Source: Eubacteriales bacterium (GTDB lineage Bacteria > Bacillota > Clostridia > Saccharofermentanales > UBA5734). From it: 40,841 nt of DNA. The notes below the pieces were generated by a model. That model was not told where the DNA came from and did not search any database. It saw only the letters and a list, made by a program, of their open reading frames with translations. This document shows positions 23,432-32,042 of this stretch, piece by piece. The DNA is taken from positions 1-40,841 of the forward strand of contig JAQUDJ010000005.1 of the NCBI GenBank assembly GCA_028685755.1, in the 5' to 3' direction. The position numbers and the translations under genes are program-made. Within the stretch, counting starts at the first letter, position 1. Each line of letters opens with the position of its first letter.

Positions 23432-25165
23432 ATGAATTTTCGCCAGTCAATCATAGAGGGTCTTGTCCCGCTAACCCAATTTCCTGCAACAAAAATTGCG
23501 GATTTATTGGAGATTCCACCGCAAAGTCAATTGGGCGATTACGCGTTTCCTTGCTTTTTATTGGCCAAGACTTTGCGCAAAGCGCCACCGGTCATTGCCA
23601 GCGAATTAGCGAGCCAACTCGGCCAATCCCTTGATTTTATCGATCGCATCGAAGCTGTAAATGGCTATTTAAATTTTTTCATCAAACGTCAATTGCTTGT
23701 CAGTCAATCAATTCAAGAAGCGTTACGACAAGGTGATCATTTAGGTTCATCGACATTAGGTGCAGGTCAGACCGTATTACTCGATTTTTCCTCGCCTAAT
23801 ATTGCCAAGCCCTTCCATGTCGGACACGCCTTTACGACAATTTTAGGTAATTCCTTGTCGAAAATTTATCGTCATATTGGATACCAAACGGTTCGGATCA
23901 ATCATTTAGGCGATTACGGGACCCAGTTTGGCAAATTAATTGTAGCTTTTCGTTTATGGGGTGATGCTACTGCTTTAGATATCCATCCGATTCAAGAACT
24001 CTTACGTATCTATGTAAAATTTCATGATGAAGCGAAAGAAAATCCCGACCTCGAAGCCGAAGCTCGCGAACAATTCCGTTTGCTCGAATCTGGTTTGCCG
24101 GATCAGGTTGCATTGTGGCAGAAGTTTCGCGATTTAAGTCTAAAGGAATTTGATATTGTCTATAAACGTTTGGGTGTTGAGTTTGATAGTTATGCTGGTG
24201 AAAGCTTTTACTCTGACAAAATCCCAGCTATTGTTGAATGGCTCAACGAAAAGCACTTAATTGAAGACAGTGAAGGCGCCCAAGTTGTTCGCCTTGATGA
24301 ACAGAAACTGCCACCTTGCATTATTCTAAAATCTGACGGCTCGACGATCTATGCCTCGCGAGATATTGCAGCCGTCATCTACCGTCAGCAGACTTATAAC
24401 TTTGCTAAAAATATTTATGTGGTCGGTACACCGCAGGCCTTGCATTTCAAACAAGTATTTGGCGTGCTCGAAAAAGCTGGTTTTGAAAAAGCTAAAGATT
24501 GTCTCCATGTCGGCTTTGGATTGGTCAAATTTGCTGACCGCAAATTGTCGACTCGCAGTGGCGATGTGATTTTACTTGAGGATTTGCTATCTGAAAGTGT
24601 TGATAAAACACTTGAAATCATTCGGAGCAATGCTGCGATAAGACACCCGGATATGCCTGAAGCGGATATGTTAGCGATCGCCGAAAAAATCGGAATTGGC
24701 TCGGTTATTTTTACTTTCCTTAAAAATGGTCGTGAACGTGATATTGTTTTTTCGTGGGAAGAAATGCTTGATTTCGAAGGTGATTCTGCCCCTTATGTTA
24801 TGTATACCTATGCTCGCGCCCGCAGTATCTTGCGAAAGGCCGACCAGGAAGGCATTGACTATTTGCATGTAGATCCTGCGAAATTGCGTTTACTCGGCTC
24901 GGATGATGAGTTTGCTTTAGCCAAATTACTTGAAAGCTTTAGTCAGGTCATTGAAAAAGCAGCAAGTGTCAATGAACCCTTCATGGTTGTTCGCTTAGTG
25001 TGTAATTTGGCTCGCACCTTTAATAAATATTATCACCACGAATCAATCATGAAGACACAGGCTGTTGATTTGCGGGACGCGCGCTTGGCATTGGTTGCAG
25101 CATGTAGCTCAGGTATAAAAGCTGCACTGAATCTGCTGGGCATTGATGCAGTCGAACGGATGTAA
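23432..25165 (+). CDS. argS: Arginyl-tRNA synthetase
   Basis: 577 residues, ATG after CGGAGG. Class I synthetase: N-terminal Add-1 domain, HIGH motif as HVGH in IAKPFHVGHAFTTILGN, and KMSKS-like KLSTRSG in FADRKLSTRSGDVILLEDLL, a common variant in this enzyme. The C-terminal DALR anticodon-binding domain has YVMYTYARARSILRKA and ends ALNLLGIDAVERM. It charges tRNA-Arg. The next gene starts 2 nt after its stop. Length is normal. Confidence 0.96.
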   Translation: MNFRQSIIEGLVPLTQFPATKIADLLEIPPQSQLGDYAFPCFLLAKTLRKAPPVIASELASQLGQSLDFIDRIEAVNGYLNFFIKRQLLVSQSIQEALRQGDHLGSSTLGAGQTVLLDFSSPNIAKPFHVGHAFTTILGNSLSKIYRHIGYQTVRINHLGDYGTQFGKLIVAFRLWGDATALDIHPIQELLRIYVKFHDEAKENPDLEAEAREQFRLLESGLPDQVALWQKFRDLSLKEFDIVYKRLGVEFDSYAGESFYSDKIPAIVEWLNEKHLIEDSEGAQVVRLDEQKLPPCIILKSDGSTIYASRDIAAVIYRQQTYNFAKNIYVVGTPQALHFKQVFGVLEKAGFEKAKDCLHVGFGLVKFADRKLSTRSGDVILLEDLLSESVDKTLEIIRSNAAIRHPDMPEADMLAIAEKIGIGSVIFTFLKNGRERDIVFSWEEMLDFEGDSAPYVMYTYARARSILRKADQEGIDYLHVDPAKLRLLGSDDEFALAKLLESFSQVIEKAASVNEPFMVVRLVCNLARTFNKYYHHESIMKTQAVDLRDARLALVAACSSGIKAALNLLGIDAVERM

Positions 25166-25167
25166 AT

Positions 25168-26661
25168 ATGCCGGAATCTGAGAGTCGACTTAATGAAGCC
25201 ATGACAAAAGCGAATAATTCCTCGCTAGACTATCTTAGACCTGATCTCAAAATCGTCTTAGATGGGTTCAGGCGAGAGCGCTTAAGAATTCGATTGGCAA
25301 TGAGTGCTGAATCGACAAATCGTTCGATAAACGAAGCCATCCAAATTTGGACGCGTTATATGGCGTTGCGAGCTCAAGCCACACTGGCCCATCACGCGCA
25401 ACCGGCAGATTTATTTTACAAGTCTGAAGTAGAATTCTTTGCTGAAGCAGACATTGCCGTGCAGATTAGTCTGCAGAGTTTTTTGCAAGCAATCCAAAAT
25501 AGCCGCTTTCAATCCGAATTGTCTGGCGAAATCGCGCAAGCGTTACCTAAGCCAGATGCGAAATCCCAGCAATGGGTTTGTGAACGAACGCGTGAAAATT
25601 GCATCGCTGAACGTCACACCACACAAGCACTTAGCGATATTTTTCTTGAAGCAAAAACTTTTTGCCTCGGCCAAAATTGGTCGCTCGCATCGTTGCCGGA
25701 TTTACTTGCTTCACCGCAACGTTCCATTCGCCGCGCGGCTTTGCGTGGGCTAAACGATTGGCTGCTTCTGCATGATGAAACCCTTGATCAGTACTGGGTC
25801 GATATTTTACAAAACAGGCAAACTATTTTAAGCAAAATTAGAAAACCATCAATCTGGCCCTTGGCCTGGCAACATCTTGGTTTAGGTCATCTCGAAATAG
25901 ATCAGCGCCTTGCTTTTCAAACGCTGATTCGTCGCTTCATTGTGCCCATGGCAACCGAAATTAGACGCTTGCAAAGCAAACGATTAAGTCTTGAATATCT
26001 TCAGGATTATGATTTGCTATGTTTTTTACCTTTAGCACAACCGCAATCAGATGTCGCTATTTCATTTCATCATAACCAGCATCAGTCGCAAAACATGCAT
26101 CCTTTTCGTTTCGATCAAGCAAATTGGGCTAGCCAAGGTTTTTTTCACTATCTCAATGACTTAAATACAATCATGCAAGTGTCCAAAACAGAAGAAGATG
26201 GCGATTTAAAACGCTTGCTAGCGGTGAGTCGATGGCTTGAATGGCTCGTCTGGCTCACCATGTCGGACGAATGGATGCACGTAACAATCGAACAAAATAT
26301 GCAAGATTCAAAGCAACGCCGGAATGCTTGGTTAGATTTAGAAACACTGTATTTTCCGGATGTCCATCACAATCAAATGCCGGCATTTGCCAAAGGTGGC
26401 TTTAGTTATCTTTCATTTGGTGATTGGATCGTGCCAGGGCGAAATTTAGCAGACGCATTTAGCCTAATATCAGCCTTGGCGTTTGCGTATCGGCGTAGGA
26501 AAGTATGGTCTACATTTGAAGCGAGCCGTATTGAACTGATTGAAAAAGCAACCCAATTAGATTTTAATGCGCTCCTTACAGCAGCTTCGCTTGAAATGCC
26601 TTGGGATGAAACGCAGTTTAAACAACTAGTCTTTGCAATTAGCTCAGATTTGGAACTTTAA
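25168..26661 (+). CDS. M3-family oligopeptidase-like protein lacking the HExxH motif
   Basis: 497 residues, no direct name. The architecture follows oligoendopeptidase F (M3). Residues ~185-290 carry an RxAALRGL helix, LQNRQTILSKIRK, FIVPMATEIRRLQSKRLSLEYLQDYD, the block that precedes the active site. Residues ~385-445 carry RRNAWLDLETLYFPD, AFAKGGFSYLSFGDWIVPG and LADAFSLISALAFAYRR, matching the C-terminal helices. Where HExxH and its downstream Glu should be (about 350-365) the text reads LLAVSRWLEWLVW, with no zinc ligands. So it is probably a catalytically dead homologue, perhaps a peptide-binding or scaffold protein. Joined to argS by 2 nt and to the methyltransferase gene by 1 nt. Confidence 0.55.
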   Translation: MPESESRLNEAMTKANNSSLDYLRPDLKIVLDGFRRERLRIRLAMSAESTNRSINEAIQIWTRYMALRAQATLAHHAQPADLFYKSEVEFFAEADIAVQISLQSFLQAIQNSRFQSELSGEIAQALPKPDAKSQQWVCERTRENCIAERHTTQALSDIFLEAKTFCLGQNWSLASLPDLLASPQRSIRRAALRGLNDWLLLHDETLDQYWVDILQNRQTILSKIRKPSIWPLAWQHLGLGHLEIDQRLAFQTLIRRFIVPMATEIRRLQSKRLSLEYLQDYDLLCFLPLAQPQSDVAISFHHNQHQSQNMHPFRFDQANWASQGFFHYLNDLNTIMQVSKTEEDGDLKRLLAVSRWLEWLVWLTMSDEWMHVTIEQNMQDSKQRRNAWLDLETLYFPDVHHNQMPAFAKGGFSYLSFGDWIVPGRNLADAFSLISALAFAYRRRKVWSTFEASRIELIEKATQLDFNALLTAASLEMPWDETQFKQLVFAISSDLEL

Positions 26662-26662
26662 T

Positions 26663-28213
26663 ATGCGTTTGCCTGAAAAATTTACCCATGAAATGATTGA
26701 ACTTTGGCAACAATTTCATCCGCCAGGGACACTTGATTCATTTCTTGCCGCCCAAGATGAGCGTGCAGCCGGAGGCTTGCGGATCAATACGCTGAAACTG
26801 TCACCTCAAGATTATCAATCGCGATTTGGATCTCAAAATCAGTTCGCGCCTATACCGTGGTGCGAAACTGGTTTATATTACCCGGCTAATTTTGCACCTG
26901 GCCGTCAAGCTGAATATTTTGCAGGACTTTATTACATACAAGAGCCGAGTGCGATGCTACCGGCAGAAGTTCTCGCGATCCAACCTGGGGATAGGGTTTT
27001 GGATCTCTGTGCTGCCCCAGGCGGTAAATCAACACGCCTTGCAGAACTTACGGGTCGCAACGGTTTGTTGTGGGCCAATGAGATCAACAGCGAACGGGTG
27101 AAAGCCCTGCTACGTAATATTGAACTCATGGGCATCGACCGCTCGATTATCACGAATGAAACACCCGAACGATTAGCGTCTCAATTACCAGGCTTTTTTG
27201 ATCGAATATTAGTTGATGCACCTTGCTCAGGTTCTGGGATGTTTCGCCGTGATGCCCAAGCGACCACGAGTTGGGAAAAATATGGGCCAGACGCTTGTGT
27301 AGTCATTCAGCGCGATATTTTGGAATCGGCGGATCAGATGCTCAAACCTGGCGGATATTTAGTGTATTCAACCTGTTCGTTTTCAGTTTCTGAGGATGAA
27401 CAAATGATCGCAGAATTTTTAGATAGGCATTCAGATTACCAAATCATCCCTTGTCAGCAACCTGAAACGGTTAGTCCTGGTCTTGGATTCGATGCGCAGC
27501 TAACATTAACCAGTCGAATCTGGCCGCATATTGCACAAGGTGACGGGCATTTTTGTGCGTTGCTTCAAAAAAGACATGCTATAGTCCCACAAGATGTAAC
27601 TTCCCCAACAAAATTAACCGCGCCTTTAAAAGATCCGCGCTTGCAACTATTTCGCGAATGGCTCGACTCAATATTGTCTAAAACCGGTCAACAAACGATG
27701 GCTAGACGAGAAGACCAGGCTTATTATCGAATTCATCAGGATCATTTACACCTCGTTCCGCAACTCGTAGGCAATATGGCAAATCTGAGATACGTCAAAA
27801 CCGGCCTCTATTTAGGTGAATTTCGTTTGCCTAACAATCAGTCTGAACGATCAACTGCAGAATCAAAGCAAACCAACCGTCAGCAAGCTAAAGGTAAATT
27901 TACAAAAACGGTCAGTCAATCTACGTTTCAACAACAAACATGGCGATTTGAACCAGGTCATGCCTTTCTATTAACCTTAAAAGCAAGTGACATTCGCTTT
28001 AGCCTTCGCTTGGCACCTGACGATCCGACCGTTATGCGGTATTTGCGTGGTGAGACGATCACTTGGCCTGAAGCAGATTGGCCATCTGACGGTTGGCCAC
28101 ACGGTGCATATGTAGCAGTCTGTCTCGATGAATTTCCACTGGGCTGGGCGAAAGCTGGAATGCCTGGTCAACTTAAAAACAATTATCCTGCAGGCTGGCG
28201 AAAACTCAATTAA
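26663..28213 (+). CDS. RsmF/NOL1-NOP2-Sun family rRNA m5C methyltransferase
   Basis: 516 residues from ATG 26663, 1 nt after the previous stop; an upstream TTG at 26633 is inside that gene and is rejected. SAM motif VLDLCAAPGGKSTRLAELTG, then EINSERVKALLRN, catalytic PCSGSGMFRRD with the releasing cysteine, and YSTCSFSVSEDEQ with the attacking cysteine. The C-terminal ~200 residues form the PUA-like extension seen in RsmF/YebU, ending PAGWRKLN. It methylates cytosine C5 in 16S rRNA. The tail region has a Gln/Ser/Thr-rich linker (about 400-425). Confidence 0.9.
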   Translation: MRLPEKFTHEMIELWQQFHPPGTLDSFLAAQDERAAGGLRINTLKLSPQDYQSRFGSQNQFAPIPWCETGLYYPANFAPGRQAEYFAGLYYIQEPSAMLPAEVLAIQPGDRVLDLCAAPGGKSTRLAELTGRNGLLWANEINSERVKALLRNIELMGIDRSIITNETPERLASQLPGFFDRILVDAPCSGSGMFRRDAQATTSWEKYGPDACVVIQRDILESADQMLKPGGYLVYSTCSFSVSEDEQMIAEFLDRHSDYQIIPCQQPETVSPGLGFDAQLTLTSRIWPHIAQGDGHFCALLQKRHAIVPQDVTSPTKLTAPLKDPRLQLFREWLDSILSKTGQQTMARREDQAYYRIHQDHLHLVPQLVGNMANLRYVKTGLYLGEFRLPNNQSERSTAESKQTNRQQAKGKFTKTVSQSTFQQQTWRFEPGHAFLLTLKASDIRFSLRLAPDDPTVMRYLRGETITWPEADWPSDGWPHGAYVAVCLDEFPLGWAKAGMPGQLKNNYPAGWRKLN

Positions 28214-28233
28214 TTAACTATTTGGGGTTACTT

Positions 28234-28845
28234 ATGAATTTGATTTTAGCGACTGATAATCAAGACAAAATACGAGAATTTGATGAATTGACGCGAGATA
28301 CCGATTTTATTTTGATTGGCATGCGGTCAGCTGGATTTTCCGGAACGATTGTCGAGGATGGCTCAACGTATGAAGCAAATGCTTTGATCAAAGCTCGTGC
28401 AGTGCATCGCCAATTAGGTGGCTGGGTTATTGCAGATGATTCGGGACTATCAATTGATGTCTTAGACGGTGCCCCTGGCATTCATTCTGCCCGATTTGCT
28501 GGTGAGGCAGCGACATACCCCGATAAAATTGCGCAACTTCATGCTTGGCTCAAAAACTTCCCTTGTGATCGCTGGCACGCATCTTTTATTTGTGCCATTG
28601 CAATCATTGATCCGACCGGCCAAGAACAAACTGTCCGTGGCGAATGCCAAGGTTTGATTTCTGAAACTGCAAGAGGGGATAATGGTTTTGGATATGATCC
28701 GATTTTTTATGTTCCAGAATATCAGAAAACAATGGCTGAACTTGATCCCGCACTCAAAAATCAAATTAGCCATCGCGCACGCGCGCTTTCGCTGGCATCA
28801 CATGTGCTGCCACATCATCAACACGATGCAACAGAAAATGCCTGA
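28234..28845 (+). CDS. rdgB: dITP/XTP pyrophosphatase (RdgB/HAM1)
   Basis: 203 residues from ATG 28234, with GGGGT 5-6 nt upstream; the in-frame TTG at 28222 is rejected. Motifs: N-terminal LILATDNQDKIREF, VIADDSGLSIDVLDGAPGIHSARFAG with the catalytic Asp, NGFGYDPIFYVPE, and ISHRARAL near the end. It hydrolyses ITP, dITP and XTP to keep damaged purines out of nucleic acids. It overlaps the phosphodiesterase gene by 8 nt. Confidence 0.95.
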   Translation: MNLILATDNQDKIREFDELTRDTDFILIGMRSAGFSGTIVEDGSTYEANALIKARAVHRQLGGWVIADDSGLSIDVLDGAPGIHSARFAGEAATYPDKIAQLHAWLKNFPCDRWHASFICAIAIIDPTGQEQTVRGECQGLISETARGDNGFGYDPIFYVPEYQKTMAELDPALKNQISHRARALSLASHVLPHHQHDATENA

Positions 28846-29395
28846 ATCACAACATGAAGTCCTCGCACGTTTGCAAAAATCGAATACAGCTCGTGTATTG
28901 CTCGTTTCTGATTCACATACGCGAACCGATGGCATTACCCAATTGCTCGCGCAAATTGAACGCCCCGACTTGATTTTGCATTGCGGGGATCATCAAGATC
29001 CCCTTGAACAAATAGAATGGTTAACTGATTTGCCGGTCATTGGTGTGTTAGGTAATTGCGACGCACCCTTTTCGCATGAGGACTTGCCAATTCAACGTCT
29101 ATTAAATATAGCTGGTGTTAGTATTTTCATGACACACGGTCACCGCTATGATGTTAAGCACCGCCTAGACCTCTTATTCAAAACGGCATTTTCTACCCCA
29201 TATCAAGCGAATATTGTCTGTTTTGGACACACCCATGACTTGCTCGCGATCGAACACAAACAGAATAATCATAGGGGGTGGGTTTTCAATCCAGGTTCGA
29301 GTTATCCTGGCCGCCATGGCGCAGAAGGGATACTTTTGGTAATTGTCGACAAACAAATCAGCTATCAGACCTTGATTGTCCCACTTAAGCCGTGA
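28838..29395 (+). CDS. YfcE/MJ0936-family metallophosphoesterase
   Basis: About 185 residues from ATG 28838; ATG 28826 would add four residues and is the alternative. Binuclear metal motifs are complete: LLVSDSHTRTDG (D, H), LILHCGDHQDP (GD), VLGNCDAP (GNCD), IFMTHGHRYDV (GH) and VCFGHTHD (GHTH). Enzymes of this group hydrolyse phosphodiesters with Mn or Ni; the natural substrate is unknown. The pairing rdgB-yfcE-like is common in Bacillota and some carry them as a fusion. Confidence 0.92.
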   Translation: MPESQHEVLARLQKSNTARVLLVSDSHTRTDGITQLLAQIERPDLILHCGDHQDPLEQIEWLTDLPVIGVLGNCDAPFSHEDLPIQRLLNIAGVSIFMTHGHRYDVKHRLDLLFKTAFSTPYQANIVCFGHTHDLLAIEHKQNNHRGWVFNPGSSYPGRHGAEGILLVIVDKQISYQTLIVPLKP

Positions 29396-29401
29396 TATAG
29401 T
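29372..29401 (+). promoter_or_regulatory. Promoter of the ACT protein / hom operon
   Basis: TTGATT at 29372-29377 and TATAGT at 29396-29401 with an 18-bp spacer, overlapping the end of the phosphodiesterase gene. A small hairpin (TCCAC TTT GTGGA) lies just downstream near 29420-29433. Confidence 0.55.
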
Positions 29402-29452
29402 ATCCTACGCGGACGAATGTATCCACTTTGTGGACAATGAAAGCGTGTTAAT

Positions 29453-29893
29453 GTGGCAGATAGTGAGTTTTTTTTAGTAAAATCCGATGTCTTACCGGAC
29501 GTTTTTAACAAAGTGATGGCAGTTAAGCGTCTGCTGAGCGGTGGAAAAGCTGAATCAGTCAATGTTGCATGCTCAACAATCGGCTTATCACGCAGTGCTT
29601 ATTACAAATATAAAGATGCTGTGCTGCCATTTTATGAAACAACTCGTGGTCGAATGGTTACACTCGTTTTTGCGGTCGAGAATTTTCCCGGGATATTATC
29701 GGGAATTATCAATATACTCGCAAAAGTCAAAGCGAATGTCCTGACAATCAATCAAAATATACCGATCAATGGTTTAGCAGATGTTTCGATTTCGATTGAA
29801 ACAGACCGAATGACTCACTCCTTAGAAAAATTACTCGAAGACCTTGGTAAAATTCCAGGTGTTCGTTCATACAAAATACTGGCAAGAGATTGA
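29453..29893 (+). CDS. ACT domain protein, PheB/UPF0735 family
   Basis: 146 residues, GTG start. The N-terminal part has a small helix-turn-helix-like segment (VNVACSTIGLSRSAYYKYKD); the C-terminal ~80 residues form an ACT domain, MVTLVFAVENFPGILSGIINILA then LTINQNIPINGLADVSISIE. Length and layout match UPF0735/PheB, which in Bacillota is encoded beside amino-acid genes such as hom. A regulatory role in amino-acid sensing is known only by association. The next gene starts 14 nt downstream. Confidence 0.88.
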   Translation: MADSEFFLVKSDVLPDVFNKVMAVKRLLSGGKAESVNVACSTIGLSRSAYYKYKDAVLPFYETTRGRMVTLVFAVENFPGILSGIINILAKVKANVLTINQNIPINGLADVSISIETDRMTHSLEKLLEDLGKIPGVRSYKILARD

Positions 29894-29907
29894 TGAGGAG
29901 AGACGAC

Positions 29908-31155
29908 ATGATAAAAATTGCCATCTTAGGATATGGAATTGTCGGCAGTGGTGTTGCGGAAGTGATTCGGATGAACCAAGACGCATTGAAAAAGCAGACC
30001 AAAACAGGCATCGACATCAAAAAAATTCTCGATCTACGTGAATTTCCAGAAGATCCATTTGCAGATCGGTTGACTAAAAATGCGGATGAAATTATGGATG
30101 ATCCAGAAATATCAGTCGTGGTTGAGACTATCGGTGGGGCGAAAATCGCATTTGATTTGACAAAACGCGCTTTAGCGGCTGGAAAACACGTGGTCACTTC
30201 GAACAAGGAACTCGTTGCAACACACGGCCCTGAGTTGATGGATCTAGCAGTTTCCAACCAAGTCAGTTATTTATTTGAAGCAAGCGTTGGTGGGGGAATT
30301 CCAATTATCCGACCCCTCCACAAATGTTTAGCAGCCAATGTTATTCTGGAAATTTCCGGGATTTTGAATGGGACAACGAATTATATTTTAACCCGTATGG
30401 AACACGCCGGCATTGATTTTGAAACGGCTTTGAAAGAGGCCCAAGCGCACGGTTATGCAGAACAAAATCCGACAGCGGACGTGGCTGGAATCGATGCATG
30501 CCGAAAAATAGCCATTTTAGGCAGTATTGCAACAGGCGAGTATATTGACAGTCGACAAATCCACACCGAAGGAATCACGGATGTCACGACCGCAGATATG
30601 GCATACGCTCGCGCCCTTCATGCGAAGGTTAAATTGCTAGGCTCGTTTAAACGCCAAGATGGTAAACAATATAATTTAATCGTGGCGCCAATGCTCGTAC
30701 CATCTAATCAACCCCTAACAGCTGCTGATGATGTTTTTAACGCCATCCAGGTCACCGGGAATGCGCTAGGTACAGCGATGTTTTATGGTCGCGGTGCAGG
30801 CAAATTGCCAACCGCTAGCGCCGTCGTGGCAGATGTCATTGAGTGCGCCATGCATTTAGGCAAACAACCTCACATGGCTTTATGGGAAGATCACGGCAAC
30901 CAAAATATCTTGGCACATGACGAAGCAGCCGTCAGTGCATTAATCCGCCTAAGTCCGGCAATTGACCAGAATTCTGTTGAAAAATTATTTAGCAATGTCG
31001 GTATTGAATGGCTTGAACCTGTAATGCCCGAAGAAATCGCTTGTATAGTCGGTCAAAACTCAGATCAAGCTCTGACCGAAGGCCAATTATCGCAACGACT
31101 CGCGCAACTTGGTGAATCCGTGATCAGTCGGATGCGCATATATACAAAAAGCTAA
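29908..31155 (+). CDS. hom: Homoserine dehydrogenase
   Basis: 415 residues from ATG 29908 with GAGGAGAG upstream; the frame opening at 29890 is rejected. N-terminal NAD(P) motif IAILGYGIVGSGVAEVI, VVTSNKELVATHG, and the catalytic block EASVGGGIPIIRPL, GILNGTTNYILTRM. The C-terminal region has an ACT-like end of ~80 residues. It reduces aspartate semialdehyde to homoserine for threonine and methionine. The same semialdehyde also feeds lysA and the spermidine genes of this window. A terminator follows at 31208. Confidence 0.95.
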   Translation: MIKIAILGYGIVGSGVAEVIRMNQDALKKQTKTGIDIKKILDLREFPEDPFADRLTKNADEIMDDPEISVVVETIGGAKIAFDLTKRALAAGKHVVTSNKELVATHGPELMDLAVSNQVSYLFEASVGGGIPIIRPLHKCLAANVILEISGILNGTTNYILTRMEHAGIDFETALKEAQAHGYAEQNPTADVAGIDACRKIAILGSIATGEYIDSRQIHTEGITDVTTADMAYARALHAKVKLLGSFKRQDGKQYNLIVAPMLVPSNQPLTAADDVFNAIQVTGNALGTAMFYGRGAGKLPTASAVVADVIECAMHLGKQPHMALWEDHGNQNILAHDEAAVSALIRLSPAIDQNSVEKLFSNVGIEWLEPVMPEEIACIVGQNSDQALTEGQLSQRLAQLGESVISRMRIYTKS

Positions 31156-31207
31156 TTTTATATGTGGCTCATTATAAATTAATATGCTTTACCGTCAAAC
31201 AGACAAT

Positions 31208-31239
31208 AAAAAAGACGAGCCTCTCGGTTCGTCTTTTTT
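31208..31239. terminator. Bidirectional terminator between hom and the zinc-ribbon gene
   Basis: A6-GACGAGCC, loop TCTC, GGTTCGTC-T6 (31208-31239). It has T runs on both strands and serves both convergent genes. Confidence 0.92.
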
Positions 31240-31261
31240 GTGTTGTTTCGTAATCAGATGA

Positions 31262-31438
31262 TTAGAATCTGTTGTCGAAACCGCCTGATTGACGCCGATT
31301 ATTCTTGCGAGCTTTTCGGCAATCCGGGCATCGAACGGGTTCGTTCTCAAAGCCCTTTTCTTGGTAAAAAGCCTGTTCACCTTCGGTGAATGCGAATTCG
31401 ACGCCACAATCTTTGCAAATGATCAATTTGTCCGGCAT
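31262..31438 (-). CDS. Small zinc-ribbon protein (58 aa)
   Basis: ATG at 31438 with GGAGGT 8 nt upstream; TAA at 31262. The 58 residues begin MPDKLIICKDCGVEF and carry two CxxC pairs, C8/C11 and C37/C40 (VRCPDCRKAR), then a basic tail. This is the probable zinc-ribbon family (zf-trcl/CxxC_CxxC_SSSS-like) found in many Bacillota and Chloroflexi. Function unknown; possibly RNA or ribosome binding. It is convergent with hom and shares its terminator. Confidence 0.85.
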   Translation of the reverse strand: MPDKLIICKDCGVEFAFTEGEQAFYQEKGFENEPVRCPDCRKARKNNRRQSGGFDNRF

Positions 31439-31553
31439 GTCCTGGAACCTCCAAAAATTTCTCGGATCAAGTCAGTGACAGGTACTAACCGGACATTTGG
31501 CAGTTATGACTGGAAAACGCATCGGGTAAGGACTGTTAACAAACGCTAATCCG

Positions 31554-31582
31554 TTGTTCAATGATAGCATGCATGATATAAT
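31554..31582 (+). promoter_or_regulatory. Promoter of the DRTGG/HydS-like operon
   Basis: TTGTTC at 31554-31559 and TATAAT at 31577-31582 with a 17-bp spacer, about 105 bp before the first gene. A second TATAAT occurs further downstream, at about 31602. The leader also carries TTGCAC-N5-TCACAA near 31660, which only partly resembles a Rex site. Confidence 0.6.
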
Positions 31583-31688
31583 TATGACAAGTATGTTTAG
31601 GTATAATGTCAATTGCATTGACAAGATTCCCGATAAAACTAAATAAAATATGACATATTGCACAAAAATCACAAACAAGGAGTGACGT

Positions 31689-32039
31689 ATGAAATTAAGC
31701 GAATGTGCTGAAGTAATCCAAGCTTCTATATTGGTGCCATGTGAAGACCCTGACTTAGAAATCAATGTTGCCTGTGGTGCGGACTTGATGAGTGATGTTA
31801 TGGCGTTTTCATGTGCCACCAATCAGATGATGTTGACTGGGCTTGTCAATCCACAAACCATTCGAACGGCAGAAATGATGGATGTTAAAGTAATTGTCTT
31901 TGTTCGCGGTAAAAATCCTGACCAAGGAATGTTGAATTTAGCCCGCGAAAAGAGCATAAGCATTTTAACGACCCCGCTACCGATGTTCTCTGCTTGCGGC
32001 ATTCTTTACAAGCACGGTGTCAAGGGTAAGGGGGAATAG
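31689..32039 (+). CDS. DRTGG-domain protein
   Basis: 116 residues, ATG after AAGGAGTG. DRTGG fold features: ILVPCEDPDLEINVACGADLMSD near the start, MLTGLVNPQTIRTAEMMD, VIVFVRGKNP, and ISILTTPLPMFSACGILY at the end. DRTGG domains occur next to CBS, HPr kinase and hydrogenase-linked genes; they probably bind a small ligand. First gene of the operon; a second, diverged copy is the fourth gene (33817). The stop TAG is 3 nt before the AUC proposed as start of the next gene. Confidence 0.88.
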   Translation: MKLSECAEVIQASILVPCEDPDLEINVACGADLMSDVMAFSCATNQMMLTGLVNPQTIRTAEMMDVKVIVFVRGKNPDQGMLNLAREKSISILTTPLPMFSACGILYKHGVKGKGE

Positions 32040-32042
32040 CAT

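Noticed and set aside
28682-28837. N-terminal extension of the phosphodiesterase into rdgB
   Set aside because: It reads out of frame through conserved RdgB sequence; the metallophosphoesterase fold starts after 28838.
31655-31680. Rex redox-repressor site before the DRTGG operon
   Set aside because: TTGCAC-N5-TCACAA matches only part of the known palindrome and spacing; too weak to list as a site.
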